Assembly (NCBI GenBank): GCA_001414345.1
Contig: LLCB01000464.1
Location: forward strand, 1-32,914
Length of the DNA stretch: 32,914 nucleotides
Source: Hymenoscyphus infarciens
Taxonomy: Eukaryota > Ascomycota > Leotiomycetes > Helotiales > Helotiaceae
Reading direction: 5' to 3'
The notes beneath the pieces were generated by a model that searched no databases, had not been told where the DNA came from, and saw nothing but the letters and a program-made list of their open reading frames with translations. Below, in pieces: positions 23,614 to 32,914 of the stretch. Each line of letters starts with the position of its first letter. Position 1 is the stretch's first letter. The translations under genes were made by a program, and so were the position numbers.

Positions 23614-24480
23614 CTATTAATATAAGTAATTATAATAGCTTATTCTCTATTACTTAGCTAAACACTTTTATCTCTACTATATTAATTAATATCTATTACT
23701 ACTAACTCTTTCTAAATAAATAATATTTATTATAAACCTAGTAGTTTTAATAAAATTATAGAAGTCGTACTCTAAAACGTTATATTTTACTCTTATATTC
23801 TTTACTAGTTAGAACTAAGTACTAGTTAGCTTAGAGTTTTTATATAAGACTTTTTAGAAGTTATAAAGATAATAAAAACGCGTTTTTAACTCTAGACGCT
23901 ATTATATAAAGTAATACGTCTAGAGCTTATTAATATATTAATTTTCTTAAGATTTAAATATATAATTTATTATATCTTCTATACTAGCTAGCTAAGACGT
24001 AAACTCTCTTATATCTAGCTTAAGTATATACTAAATAACTACTTTCTTCTCTATACTAGTTAATTTCTAAACTCTAGATTAAGTATTACTCTAAGTAAGT
24101 TAGCTAGTACTTCTATTTTATAACGTAGATTTAGAAACTTTATAGAGTTTTTATAATAGATTAATAACTTAGTTTTTTTAATATTTAAATAGGTTCTATA
24201 GCTACGTTATTTTATATTTCTTAAGTTTAGACTTCTATTAGTAGTTATTAAGAAAATATATATTAAAGTTAATAAGTAGTATAATAAGAGAAAATACGCG
24301 ACTTACTAATAAACTATATTAAGCTCTAGAATATATTTATTCTAAAGTAGTATATCTATAAACGAAACTAAATCTTAGAGTATTAAAATAAGTTAGTATA
24401 GAGAATAATATAGTTTTCGTAGTTTTTCTCTAGTTTTAAATATAGTAAACTATATTATAGTTTTAGTACTCTTAGTCGAA
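23614..24480. repeat. RIP-mutated sequence between two LTR elements
   Basis: AT-rich and poor in CA/TG like its surroundings, with stops in all frames. It is probably the remains of the element into which the neighbours inserted. Nothing more specific can be supported. Confidence 0.6.
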
Positions 24481-24485
24481 CTAAG

Positions 24486-25742
24486 TATAACGGTTTTAGA
24501 CTTATTACGTGACTTCTCACTACCTAGCAGAATCCTATATATTAGTATTATTTAGAGCTATCTCCGCTCTTCTTCGCTCTTTACCTTTAGTTTTCGCGTT
24601 AATAACTACGAATAGACTACTTCTCTACTCTACTTCTACCTTATTATTATATTAAACTAAAGGTTACTCTTCTAATATATTAGGCTCTTAACCTTACTTC
24701 TATTCTAGCCTCTCTACTACTAACTCTACGAACCTCTTTTAATAGCTTTATAAACCTCTCACTAGCGACTCTCGAATTGATACTAAGCTTAAGACCTCTC
24801 TCTAGCGTCTGCGGACTCTCTTCTAGTATCTTCAGATCCCTCTCTCTAGCGTCTACGGACTCTCTTCTAGTATCTTCGGATCTCTCTCTCTAGTATCTTC
24901 GGATCCCTCTCTCTAGCGTCTATAGACCTTCTCTCTCTCTTTTCAAATAGCTAGTATCTAACTACTAAATCCGATAATAGACTCTAATATTATACGCTAG
25001 ATATATAACTTTAGCTCTCTTATTAAGAAGAAATATTAATACGCTCGCGTAATTAACGCTTTAATAAGATAGCTTATCTAGCTCGTTATTAGTTAGTCTA
25101 AGCCTCTTACTAATAAGAAAGAGTCTCTTTATACTCTCTCGTCGACTAAGCTTTCTACTAATAAGAAGAAGCTCTCTTATACTCTAATAAGAGAAGCCTT
25201 TTAAGTAGACCTTCTTACTTTTAGCTACCTTGTTTTCTAATAACTCTCGAAGCCTTCTCCTTCTCCTCTTAATATTATAAAAGCTCTTAAAGCTTATACT
25301 TTAGTAATCGACAAAGTTGTAGAAGTATACACTAGTCGCTTAGCAGATTATATAGATTAGTATTAGAGAGCGAATATAGAGAGTTTTAGGCAACTCGGCG
25401 TATAGCTAGTATCTTACTACTCTTATAGAGCTAGTATCTTATAGCTGCCTTAGTAGAAGGAAGAGCAAGAGTATAGGCTAGAACTAGCAGATATATAGAT
25501 AGATAAGACAACTAACTATATCTAGTCTATAGGTTTCTATAGAGCTCGAGGGCGAGCTCTACTAAAGAAGAGGAAATATAATAGTTTTAGACCTATTACG
25601 TGACTCCTCAACGCTTAGTAGAATTCTATATATTAGTATTATTTAGAGCTATCTCCGCTCTTCTTCGCTCTTTACCTTTAGTTTTCGTATTAATAACTAC
25701 GAATAGACTACTTCTCTACTCTACTTCTACCTTATTATTATA
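24486..25742 (+). mobile_element. Non-autonomous LTR retroelement, copy B (inverted relative of copy A)
   Basis: LTRs of 166 bp lie at 24486-24651 and 25577-25742, flanked by a perfect 5-bp duplication CTAAG at 24481-24485 and 25743-25747. The ends read TATAAC/TATAAT and TTATTATA, consistent with TG...CA before RIP. A polypurine tract, AAAGAAGAGGAAA (25564-25576), abuts the 3' LTR. The internal 925 bp has a TAGCGTCT-containing repeat of about 44 bp near 24800-24930 and the palindromic GAGCTCGAGGGCGAGCTC before the polypurine tract. It has no coding frame. Internal sequence and LTRs match copy A in reverse orientation. Confidence 0.87.
25564..25576 (+). promoter_or_regulatory. Polypurine tract of copy B
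   Basis: A run of 13 purines directly in front of the 3' LTR. In LTR retrotransposons this primes plus-strand DNA synthesis. The matching site in copy A is read from the minus strand just above 20923. Confidence 0.7.
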
Positions 25743-25747
25743 CTAAG

Positions 25748-27480
25748 TAATAAATTAATAAAACTAACTATATAAACTATCGTAGTTTTAAAAACTATAG
25801 ATAAAAAGTGCTACTATTTTTAACTTAAAAGTAGATCTTTAGTAGTAACTAAAGTAATAATCTCTTTTATAATTCTCTTATTATAATAGAAATTTACGTT
25901 TCTAACTAGTAGATAAACTAGAGAAAACTAAATAAAATAAGCTAGTAGAAGAAGACCTACTAGATATACGTAAAAGTACTTATTTCTAGTTTATATCTTT
26001 ATTTCCTAGTTCGTTATTTATAGTAGCTACTTCTTTAGTAATAGTAGTAGTCTAGGCTTTATCTTTAATAGAAGTAAAGAATATAAGAGATTAGTAAATC
26101 TTTACTAAAGGTTAAAACTCTTACTAATCTTCTAGAGAGTATCTAAGCTTCTTTTAATAGTATATTATTATTATAATTAATATTTTAATAATAATACTAC
26201 TAATGTTTTAAAATCTAAAGTTTATTATAGAATAGATAGTAAGAGCTAAGCTAATAGAAAAGCTAGAAAATACTAAAATATAGCTTAGAAAAGCTTAGTA
26301 TATCTCTTTTCTAAGCTTTTTTAAACTTTTCTATTTCTAGAAATCTAGCTAAAACTATAAAATCTTAATATATTATTATATAATATTAAAAGGTTACTTA
26401 GTTTAAAAAGTTACTTAATTTAAAAAACTACGTAGTTTTACTATATAAAACTATACTAACTATAGTTTTAGATAAGTACTTTAAAACTAAGTAAAATTTC
26501 CTAAAAACTAACTATCTAGTAATTTAGTATAGTTAGTTCTTTAAAAACTATATATATTCTCTATATTAAAATAATTAGTAGAAAAAATCACTTTTAATAA
26601 TAAGTTTTCGAAGCTTAGTAATAATAACTCTAATAATTATAATAACTAAAAACTCTACTTTTAATATTTATACTAAAAGAATATATTATAGTAAGACTTA
26701 ATTATAAGAATTAAACTACTAATTTAACTAGTAGAGAATCTATAACTACGAGATACTTAGTAAAGTTAAGAGTAGCGCTAATATCTACTAAGATAATAAT
26801 ATTAGTAAGCTTAAAAAATTACTCTATAGAGTTTACTAGAAAGAAGTAATTATAAGATAGAATCGAAACCTTATTCTTAGCTTTAAAAAAGTCGATAATT
26901 ATTATAAGAAAGAGTACTAGTTAAAGTTTTTTAATAATAGTAAGACTTAATAATAGTAGTCTAAAACTATTTAGTAGACTACTCTTAGCTATATTTATAA
27001 CGTTAGAGTAGTAAGAGCTAGCGACTATAAAGCTAATAAGAGTTCTTATATCTACGAAAGAGTATATAATATAATAGTAATAAAATAAGAAGAATAAAAC
27101 TTAGAATTAGAGATATAGAAGAGTAGTATATCGTCTCGCTTTATTAACACTTCTAGCGATATAGTAGACATCTATTTCTAGCTTCTAAAGAAAGTAGTTC
27201 TAACGAAAGCTAATAATAAAAGAGAGAGTCTATTTAAGCTTCTATTAAGTAACTAGAACGAGTGTCTAACTCTAAAAAGTGAGTTCTAGTAAGATAGGTC
27301 TATAAATAAATCCCGTACTAGCTAGCTCTTTATAATAGCTATAACGGTCTAGCTTACTTCTACTAACTAGAAATTAATCCGCTCTATAACTTCTCTCGAA
27401 AGTAAGTTAATTCTAAGAAATTTACTCTACTATCGTAAACTAGCAAGTGTTCTAGCTATTCTCTAGAATAGTAACCTACT
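25748..27480. repeat. RIP-mutated repeat block, right part
   Basis: AT-rich, CA/TG-poor sequence with no open frame. Stretches near 25770-25800 and 26400-26560 share AACTATAG and AAAAACTA motifs in both orientations, perhaps the ends of an old DNA element, but I could not draw its borders. From about 27100 the mutation load falls, and it ends near 27480. Confidence 0.6.
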
Positions 27481-27597
27481 ACTGCTAAAATGCTTCTAGG
27501 TTATAAGATTATAGTCGTAGAGCCAAGGAAATCGTATAACAGACCAGAGCCGAAAGTGTACTATGGTTTTACTATGAAATTGCGATAGCTGAAATTT

Positions 27598-27876
27598 ATG
27601 TCTCGTAGAAAGATATTAAGCGTAGCACCCGACGGCCACTTGTCTTTCAAAGAGCCCCTTCCCAGCTATATTGATAATGAAAGTAGCCCCGACGGGTTGC
27701 CCGAGGCACTCGCATCGTTCGACTCGCACGAATTCAATCCTAGCGAATTTATTAAGCGATTCCGTGCTAGGAGGTCCCGCGACAGATCTCGTGAAAGACG
27801 ATCCGGTGCTTCATTAGTGGAAACTATGGCGGAAGAAAAGTCTTATGAAGACAGCGAAAATACGAACAAGGAATAA
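27598..27876 (+). CDS. Hypothetical small basic/acidic protein
   Basis: An intact 92-codon frame from ATG to TAA in normal-composition sequence just inside the edge of the RIP block. It is hydrophilic throughout, with no signal peptide or membrane segment. Residues 53-70 are rich in Arg and Ser (RFRARRSRDRSRERRSG), like a short RS-type or nucleic-acid-binding patch, and the C-terminal 20 residues are acidic. I do not recognise a family. It may be a genuine small gene, or the surviving fragment of a larger protein whose upstream part was lost at the repeat border. Its survival without stops next to RIP-mutated DNA favours real coding history. Confidence 0.45.
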   Translation: MSRRKILSVAPDGHLSFKEPLPSYIDNESSPDGLPEALASFDSHEFNPSEFIKRFRARRSRDRSRERRSGASLVETMAEEKSYEDSENTNKE

Positions 27877-28289
27877 AGATGGTCAACTATTATTATCGAA
27901 GAATAAGTCGCTTTTAGCGAGGACTTATGAAATTGTTCTTAGCTTTGAACCTGATGTAATTGAGCGTTCGTTATATTGTTCTATTAGGTTTGGAAAGGTA
28001 TAGAGTAACGTAAGTTATAGAGAATTGATTCCCTTTGTAAAGGTAGGCTAGCTAGGTCTATATATAAGAATTGAAGTGTACGATAGTAATCCGTTGCATA
28101 AGTGATATAAAACGAGTGATTATATAGGTGACCAAATAACAGATAAAACAGTTAGAACAGTATATCAAGTAGTAAATCAAACGGCAGATCAGAATAGGGG
28201 CTAGGGACAAGGAAAGTCAGGTGATATTATAGATCTAGTACAACATGTTCTTACCTTTAAGTCTTCTTATACCGACCCTTCTTCTTTCC
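27877..28289. other. Intergenic between two convergent genes
   Basis: Moderately AT-rich spacer between the 3' ends of the plus-strand small ORF and the minus-strand 400-residue gene. No further gene or structured terminator is visible. Confidence 0.45.
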
Positions 28290-29548
28290 TTATACGTCCA
28301 AATTCCATGTATAATATACAGTTCCACTTTTTCCTGTATATGCCCAGCAGGGAACAGCATTTCCTTGATAGTTAATCGTAGATTGGTACCAGCCACGTAT
28401 TTCAATATCTTTCCCTTGGGGCAGAGCGCAGCGATAGTAATATTCGCCACCTGTCTGCGACATTGATTTAACCTTGACATAGATACACAAAGACGATTGG
28501 AGGGTAGCTGTAGACTGGGCACCTTCCGGCTCTGCCTGGGTTGTACTCTTTGGGTATGGGAACGATGTGTTGGGTGTATCGACAGGCCCATAGTCATATT
28601 CCAAGGTGCCATCTGGCTTCTTGCGGGAGCTCACGTAACGTTTGAGCTGCTCCTCCCAAATCCACTTACTCCAGCTTCCATCTGCTAGTGTTCCCAGGAC
28701 AGTCTCAGCCTTTTTACCCTTATCTTCTTTGAGAGTCTGGAGTTGGAGCTTGCTGACCCCTTCTACCATGGCGTCATATGGGCTTTGCTGCGGCGAAGTA
28801 GCGTTAGGGCGCTCCACTCCAAGGAAAACTGCTCGAGAGGTACGATTTTTGAGTGGATCCCAGAATCTCAAGTGCTCATCTTCACCTTCTCCAGCTCTAA
28901 AGAACTTCCCATCTCTCCCTTCAGGCAGGAAATTAAGGTTACCTGAACTGTCGACCACGTACCACTTAGTTTGGTCTTCGAAGACTACACAACCTACAGG
29001 AGTACTTTCGGGATCATCTTCGAAAAACAGTGAAGATCGGACTTGGTCGTACTTGGCTTTGGGGCCTGGGTTGAGATATGAAATTCTTTGCGCATTGCCG
29101 TCCGGAGTTGGATCCGGGTAAGCCTCACTTCCGATATAGATAGGATTATCCTGAGACTGAACGCGGGCATGAAGAACGATAGACTCTTTTCTCAGTCTCA
29201 TATCTGATGTTGCCACTCGAAGTGTCACATGAGGATCTGGATCAGCATTCTTCTGCTTTTGGCTGCTATAGTGTATCCCAGTCCTGAAATTCATTATCAT
29301 TAATTAGACACCGCTCCTAGAAAGGGTCCTAGAACCTACATAATAGTAGCGTACTCAAACGATGGTTGTTGCGATTGAATTCTCATCGTGTTTTCTTGAT
29401 TCAGGCCTAGCTGTGCAATGTGCTCGTCTATTCGCCGTTTCTTCCTATCACTAGGTTTCGCCGAATTACTGAGCCATGTCATAAGATATCTCATGCCTTG
29501 AGAGAAAACGGTTCTCGCCGCACTTGATGAGGCAAGCTTGCTAGCCAT
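28290..29548 (-). CDS. Hypothetical 400-residue protein, family not recognised
   Basis: Two exons, 29548-29340 and 29283-28290, joined across a 56-nt intron with GTAGGT donor, CTAAT branch-like site and TTTCAG acceptor. The joined frame gives 400 residues without interruption. The N terminus (1-27) is Ala/Ser-rich with scattered Arg and few acids, mildly like a mitochondrial targeting sequence, then a basic patch KPSDRKKRR (31-39). No secretory signal or membrane helix is clear. The middle has many Asp/Gly/Trp/Tyr residues (KWYVVDSSGNLNFLPEG). The last 50 residues are rich in aromatics (GGEYYYRCALPQG, GWYQSTINYQG, TVYYTWNLDV), suggesting a beta-rich domain. Two cysteines there could pair. It sits alone in a normal-composition island between RIP blocks, as lineage-specific genes often do. 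No function is proposed. Confidence 0.7.
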
Positions 29549-29760
29549 GACTGGGCTTTAAATTGGCTGATTAGCCCATATTAATCATAAGGATAGGCAT
29601 ATTAATATAAACTCACAGTAGGGGGATTTATTGGTGCAGTTCATGGATTTTGTGTAGGATTGTTTGTTTTGTTATGTTGTTTAATGGCAATATCAAACCC
29701 TGGATGAGGACTGTCGAGAGGGCTGCTAAGAAAGAGGTATACGAAGATATAATAGACCTG
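29549..29760. other. Upstream region of the orphan gene
   Basis: Normal-composition sequence upstream of the start at 29548, the likely promoter. It runs into AT-rich DNA near 29760. No distinct promoter motif stands out. Confidence 0.4.
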
Positions 29761-30330
29761 ACTAGAGTAGGTCTATACAACGAATAGATGAATAAAATAT
29801 TAATTATTCATCATAAATATTAAATAAATATATAGTATTCGAGCGATTATTCGAGCAATAAGAGCTTAAATGAATATATTACGAATAGTTTCTATTTACT
29901 AAGCTTAATATCCGCTCTCTAGGTCTTAGTATAGAGGGTTCGTATAAGTTGAATTTTACTCTCTTTTTTTATATATATATTTAAATATAACTAAACTATA
30001 AATTCACTTACTTTTAAGTTTTATTAATAGATTACTATCGTCTCTACTCTTTATCACTTATATTATATAAAATAGAGTATTATATCCCCCCTTATAGGGT
30101 TTAGGTAGTAGAGGTAGACTCTCTAAAGACTATCGTACGATGATTAAACATAATTAATTGTCGTACGAGAGTTAGTAGATGCCTTAACTATTAAGCGATA
30201 ATCAAGGATTTTAAGGCTTAAAATCCTTAACTATTAAGCGAGCTTAATTCTTAAGAGAGCTTTAATTATCAAAAGACCTTACTTCTTAAATAACTCTTGA
30301 GAGTTAAAGCCTAGTATGAGTATATACTAG

Positions 30331-30390
30331 CCGGAAGAACTATACTCTGGGCGGAAGCACTATACTCTGGGCGGAAGCACTATACTAGGC
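30331..30390. repeat. 20-bp tandem repeat, three copies
   Basis: Three consecutive 20-bp units, 30331-30350, 30351-30370 and 30371-30390, based on GCGGAAGCACTATACTCTGG with few changes. Confidence 0.85.
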
Positions 30391-30602
30391 ATATGTGCCT
30401 AGTAGACAGAGGTACTTGTATTACTCGGTATCGCTTATAAAGAATTAACGTTAACGCTATTATAATATAAAGAAAGTATTCGACCGATTTAGTGAAAGTT
30501 ATACTACGCGCACTGGCAGGGGCTGTATACTCTGTACTACCCTTATTATAGTAAAGAAGCATAAGAGGTACCTGCACCTGGCCTAACCTCTAGCCCCTAC
30601 GC

Positions 30603-30668
30603 ACCTGGCCCCTGTGTACCTAGCCCCTGCGTACCTGGCCCCTGTGTACCTGGCCCCTGCGTACTTGG
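30603..30668. repeat. 15-bp GC-rich minisatellite
   Basis: Four units of ACCTGGCCCCTGYGT (30603-30662) alternate T and C at the same position, with a partial fifth copy. A diverged copy precedes it near 30576-30602. It is GC-rich inside AT-rich DNA. Confidence 0.85.
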
Positions 30669-31239
30669 CCTATGCCGAGGCTTTACCGCTTACTCTTAAG
30701 CGATTTTAACTCTCAAGCGAGGACCTTGACTCTTAAAGATCCTTAGCTCTTAAAAAAAACTTAAGCCTTAGGTATGAAAGCGATTATCTTTAGAGGCCCC
30801 GTGACATTCGGATAATTAATACGCTTTGACCCTCGTCTGAGAATCTATTGAGAGTCTACTAGCCTTACTAAAACCCTTCAAGGCCACTTTCTAAAACATT
30901 ATATACGTGACCTTTTAAAAGAGTCGAAAGGCTCTACTCTTTTCATCTTATTTAATAATTTATCTACTTTTTAGCCTAGAAACGCCTTGGCGTAGCCTAA
31001 TCGAGATGTCGAAAGCGACTAAAGCGGATAATTTCAAGGGATTTTCATATATATTTAGATAAGTGGGAAACTATACCAAAAGGGTGGAGAATACAGAATA
31101 TTCATGAATAAACGACTGCTATTTACACCCTAAACGCTCCTTATTCTTGAATAATTCGAAGGGTATTTTATCCGTGGAAAATCGTGAATATTCTGAATAT
31201 ATTCGTAGCTTTTATTCGTTATGCAGACCTAGACTGGAG

Positions 31240-31790
31240 TTACTTATACCTAGAGCGTTGGGACCGACGAACAAGGGCGACACACCTACAAATGATACTC
31301 AGTGTTTGGAAACTGGTCCATTCTTGCGCAGCCAACGCGGGACGCTCGATTAAGGAAGTTGATTCCGCTGTCCTCTGGATGAACCAGCGGCCTACGATTG
31401 TAGCATAATATATTAGGTAGTTACTCTGTGGTTCTTCAATAGCCTTACCTACCCCTTTTGGGATACACGAAGACAGAGAGGGCTTGCTAATATATCCAAT
31501 ATTATCTAATATCATCTAATATTATGCTTTATACACACCAACATATCCATCATTCAGCTCTGCATCTGCACATTGCGCGGGGCCACGCCATACATGCCCC
31601 ACATTTAGGCGCCGACTTCCATTACTCGGTTTCCTCGGCCAGCAGGCTGGAAGCAACCTAGCGTGACGTGGCTATGCAGGTGGGTCCGAATTGCTTAGCG
31701 CCACTTCATGCTCCAATGTTCTCCCGCTCCGTGCACTATATATAACTCGTGCTTTACTCTCTTTGTTTTGCCTCATTTTTGCCTTACGAG
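31240..31790. other. Normal-composition patch with promoter-like sequence
   Basis: CA and TG are common here, unlike on both sides. A plus-strand frame ending at 31408 (with LERWDRRTRATHLQ and VDSAVLWMNQRP) may be the end of a lost gene, but no start or intron can be defined. A TATATATA core lies near 31737, followed by a pyrimidine-rich run, like a promoter or the end of an LTR. The patch stops abruptly near 31790. Confidence 0.35.
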
Positions 31791-32914
31791 TTTATCCTTT
31801 ATTATTCTTTAACTTTTTATTATTCTTAGATATATAAGTATAATTTAAAGACCTTTTAGTAGATACTTAACTATTTTCTCTAATAGAGAGCTCTATACTA
31901 GGAAGTAGAGCTTAGAAGAGACCTAAGATTACTCTTAGTTCTAATATATTAAAATATTAATAAGAGAAGTAAAAGAGTTAACTTAGGAGTCTTTTAGTAA
32001 CTATCGTATATAAACTATCTAAATTATATATAGTATTCTCTATATAAAGAGAGTTATTAAGATTCTTAAGAATACTTAGTATATTCTAATCTCTTTAATA
32101 TATTAAGAATATAATCTTACTAGCTACTTATATAAATACTAAACCATAGTATTACTAGCTATCTAAGAGATCTCTAGAATCTTAGGTATTTAAGAATATT
32201 ATTATTATAGTCTAAATCTAAGCTAAATTAAATTTAAAATAAAAAGTAATAATAAGCTTAAAAGAGCTATTATTTAAGCTGCCTCTAATAAAGAAGAGTT
32301 GTTCCTTTTTATATAATAGTATAAAATATATACTATTACTAAAAAAGTATATAGAAGTATATTTAAGATAGAATAATATATATAAATACTAAGCTCTAAT
32401 ATAGAAGAAAAGGAAAAACTATCTCTTTTCTATACTAAATATAAGTATATATATATAAGAGGTTAAATACTACTAAGATCTAATAAGAAGAATAATTAAC
32501 TCTTATCTAATATAGCTAATACTAGTAGTTTTATAAATACTAGTAATTTATAATAGTAGACTATTATAGAATATATCTAATTAAAAGGTATTCTTACTAT
32601 TTATATTATTTAGATAGAAAAGAAAGAAGAAGAGAAGTTAGAATTAAGAAGAAGTCGTCTATTAATATACTACTAATAATAATAGCTAGCGCTTTATAAT
32701 TATTATTTATTATTTAATAATTACTATTATAATATATAATAATATTAAGAATATAATAACTCTATAGTAGTATATTACTTTCTATTTAATAGCTAATAAT
32801 TAGCCTCTCTTCTATTTATATCTATTACTATATAGTATATAATAGTAAATAAAAAGCTCTTATCTAGTAAATAATAATACTACTACTTACTAACTCTACT
32901 CTAATAACTAATTA
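31791..32914. repeat. RIP-mutated repeat block at the right edge
   Basis: Very AT-rich, nearly without CA or TG, stops in all frames. Its left border is sharp. It continues out of the window, so the element type cannot be told. Confidence 0.75.

Larger units (their letters stand above)
29761..31240. repeat. AT-rich, partly RIP-affected region with small tandem repeats
   Basis: AT-rich with uneven CA/TG depletion and no convincing gene. It contains a near-perfect 25-bp palindrome (30204-30228, AAGGATTTT arms) between two copies of TTAACTATTAAGCGA, and two short tandem arrays listed separately. It is probably degraded transposon sequence. Confidence 0.5.

Noticed and set aside
23614..24480. 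Faint resemblance to a retrotransposon integrase C-terminal region
   Set aside because: It needs several stop codons to be read through and matches only a few residues; too weak after RIP.
30204..30228. 25-bp palindrome as a terminator or operator
   Set aside because: No neighbouring gene; a palindrome of this kind is common in degraded AT-rich repeats.

Overview
The window looks like a stretch of a filamentous ascomycete (Pezizomycotina) chromosome. Coding genes carry short 50-110 nt GT-AG introns with CTAAC/CTAAT-type branch sites. The gene families are typical of that group: an ascomycete-type laccase with a C-terminal DSGL site, a YAT-type amino-acid permease and a small four-helix membrane protein of the fungal DUF7704 type. 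Large AT-rich blocks are almost free of CA and TG dinucleotides, the mark of repeat-induced point mutation (RIP). A leotiomycete is possible, but I cannot prove the class from this sequence.

Layout. 1-2165: AT-rich satellite built from short palindromes, with its right part running in the opposite direction to its left part. 2166-3430: AT-rich, no gene seen. 3440-4021: relic of a small coiled-coil protein gene with two in-frame TAA codons. 4476-5088 (-): two-exon DUF7704-like membrane protein. 5964-8570 (-): nine-exon laccase of 633 residues with all four copper-binding motifs. 8771-12995: no complete gene, but some protein-like minus-strand stretches between 9804 and 11567. 12996-13560: short palindrome-bounded, MITE-like repeat. 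13734-15957 (-): six-exon amino-acid permease of 545 residues, with a 16-nt exon. 16596-27480: a block of about 11 kb of heavily RIP-mutated repeats holding three recognisable LTR-type elements. 27598-29548: an island of normal base composition with a 92-codon ORF and a two-exon gene for a 400-residue protein I do not recognise. 29760-32914: AT-rich again, with two small tandem repeats, a short normal-composition patch at about 31240-31790 and a last RIP-mutated block.

The genes do not form an obvious pathway or secondary-metabolite cluster. The laccase is predicted to be secreted. The permease probably imports amino acids under GATA-factor (nitrogen) control, given two GATAA sites just upstream. 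The clearest structural result is a pair of non-autonomous LTR retroelements of about 1.27 kb in opposite orientation, each with 165-168 bp LTRs and a perfect 5-bp target-site duplication. A third element with 401-bp direct repeats lies between them, and its two repeats differ by transitions only. I found no clear case of a new enzymatic or defence system. The best candidates for novelty are the orphan 400-residue protein in the island and the non-autonomous LTR family.
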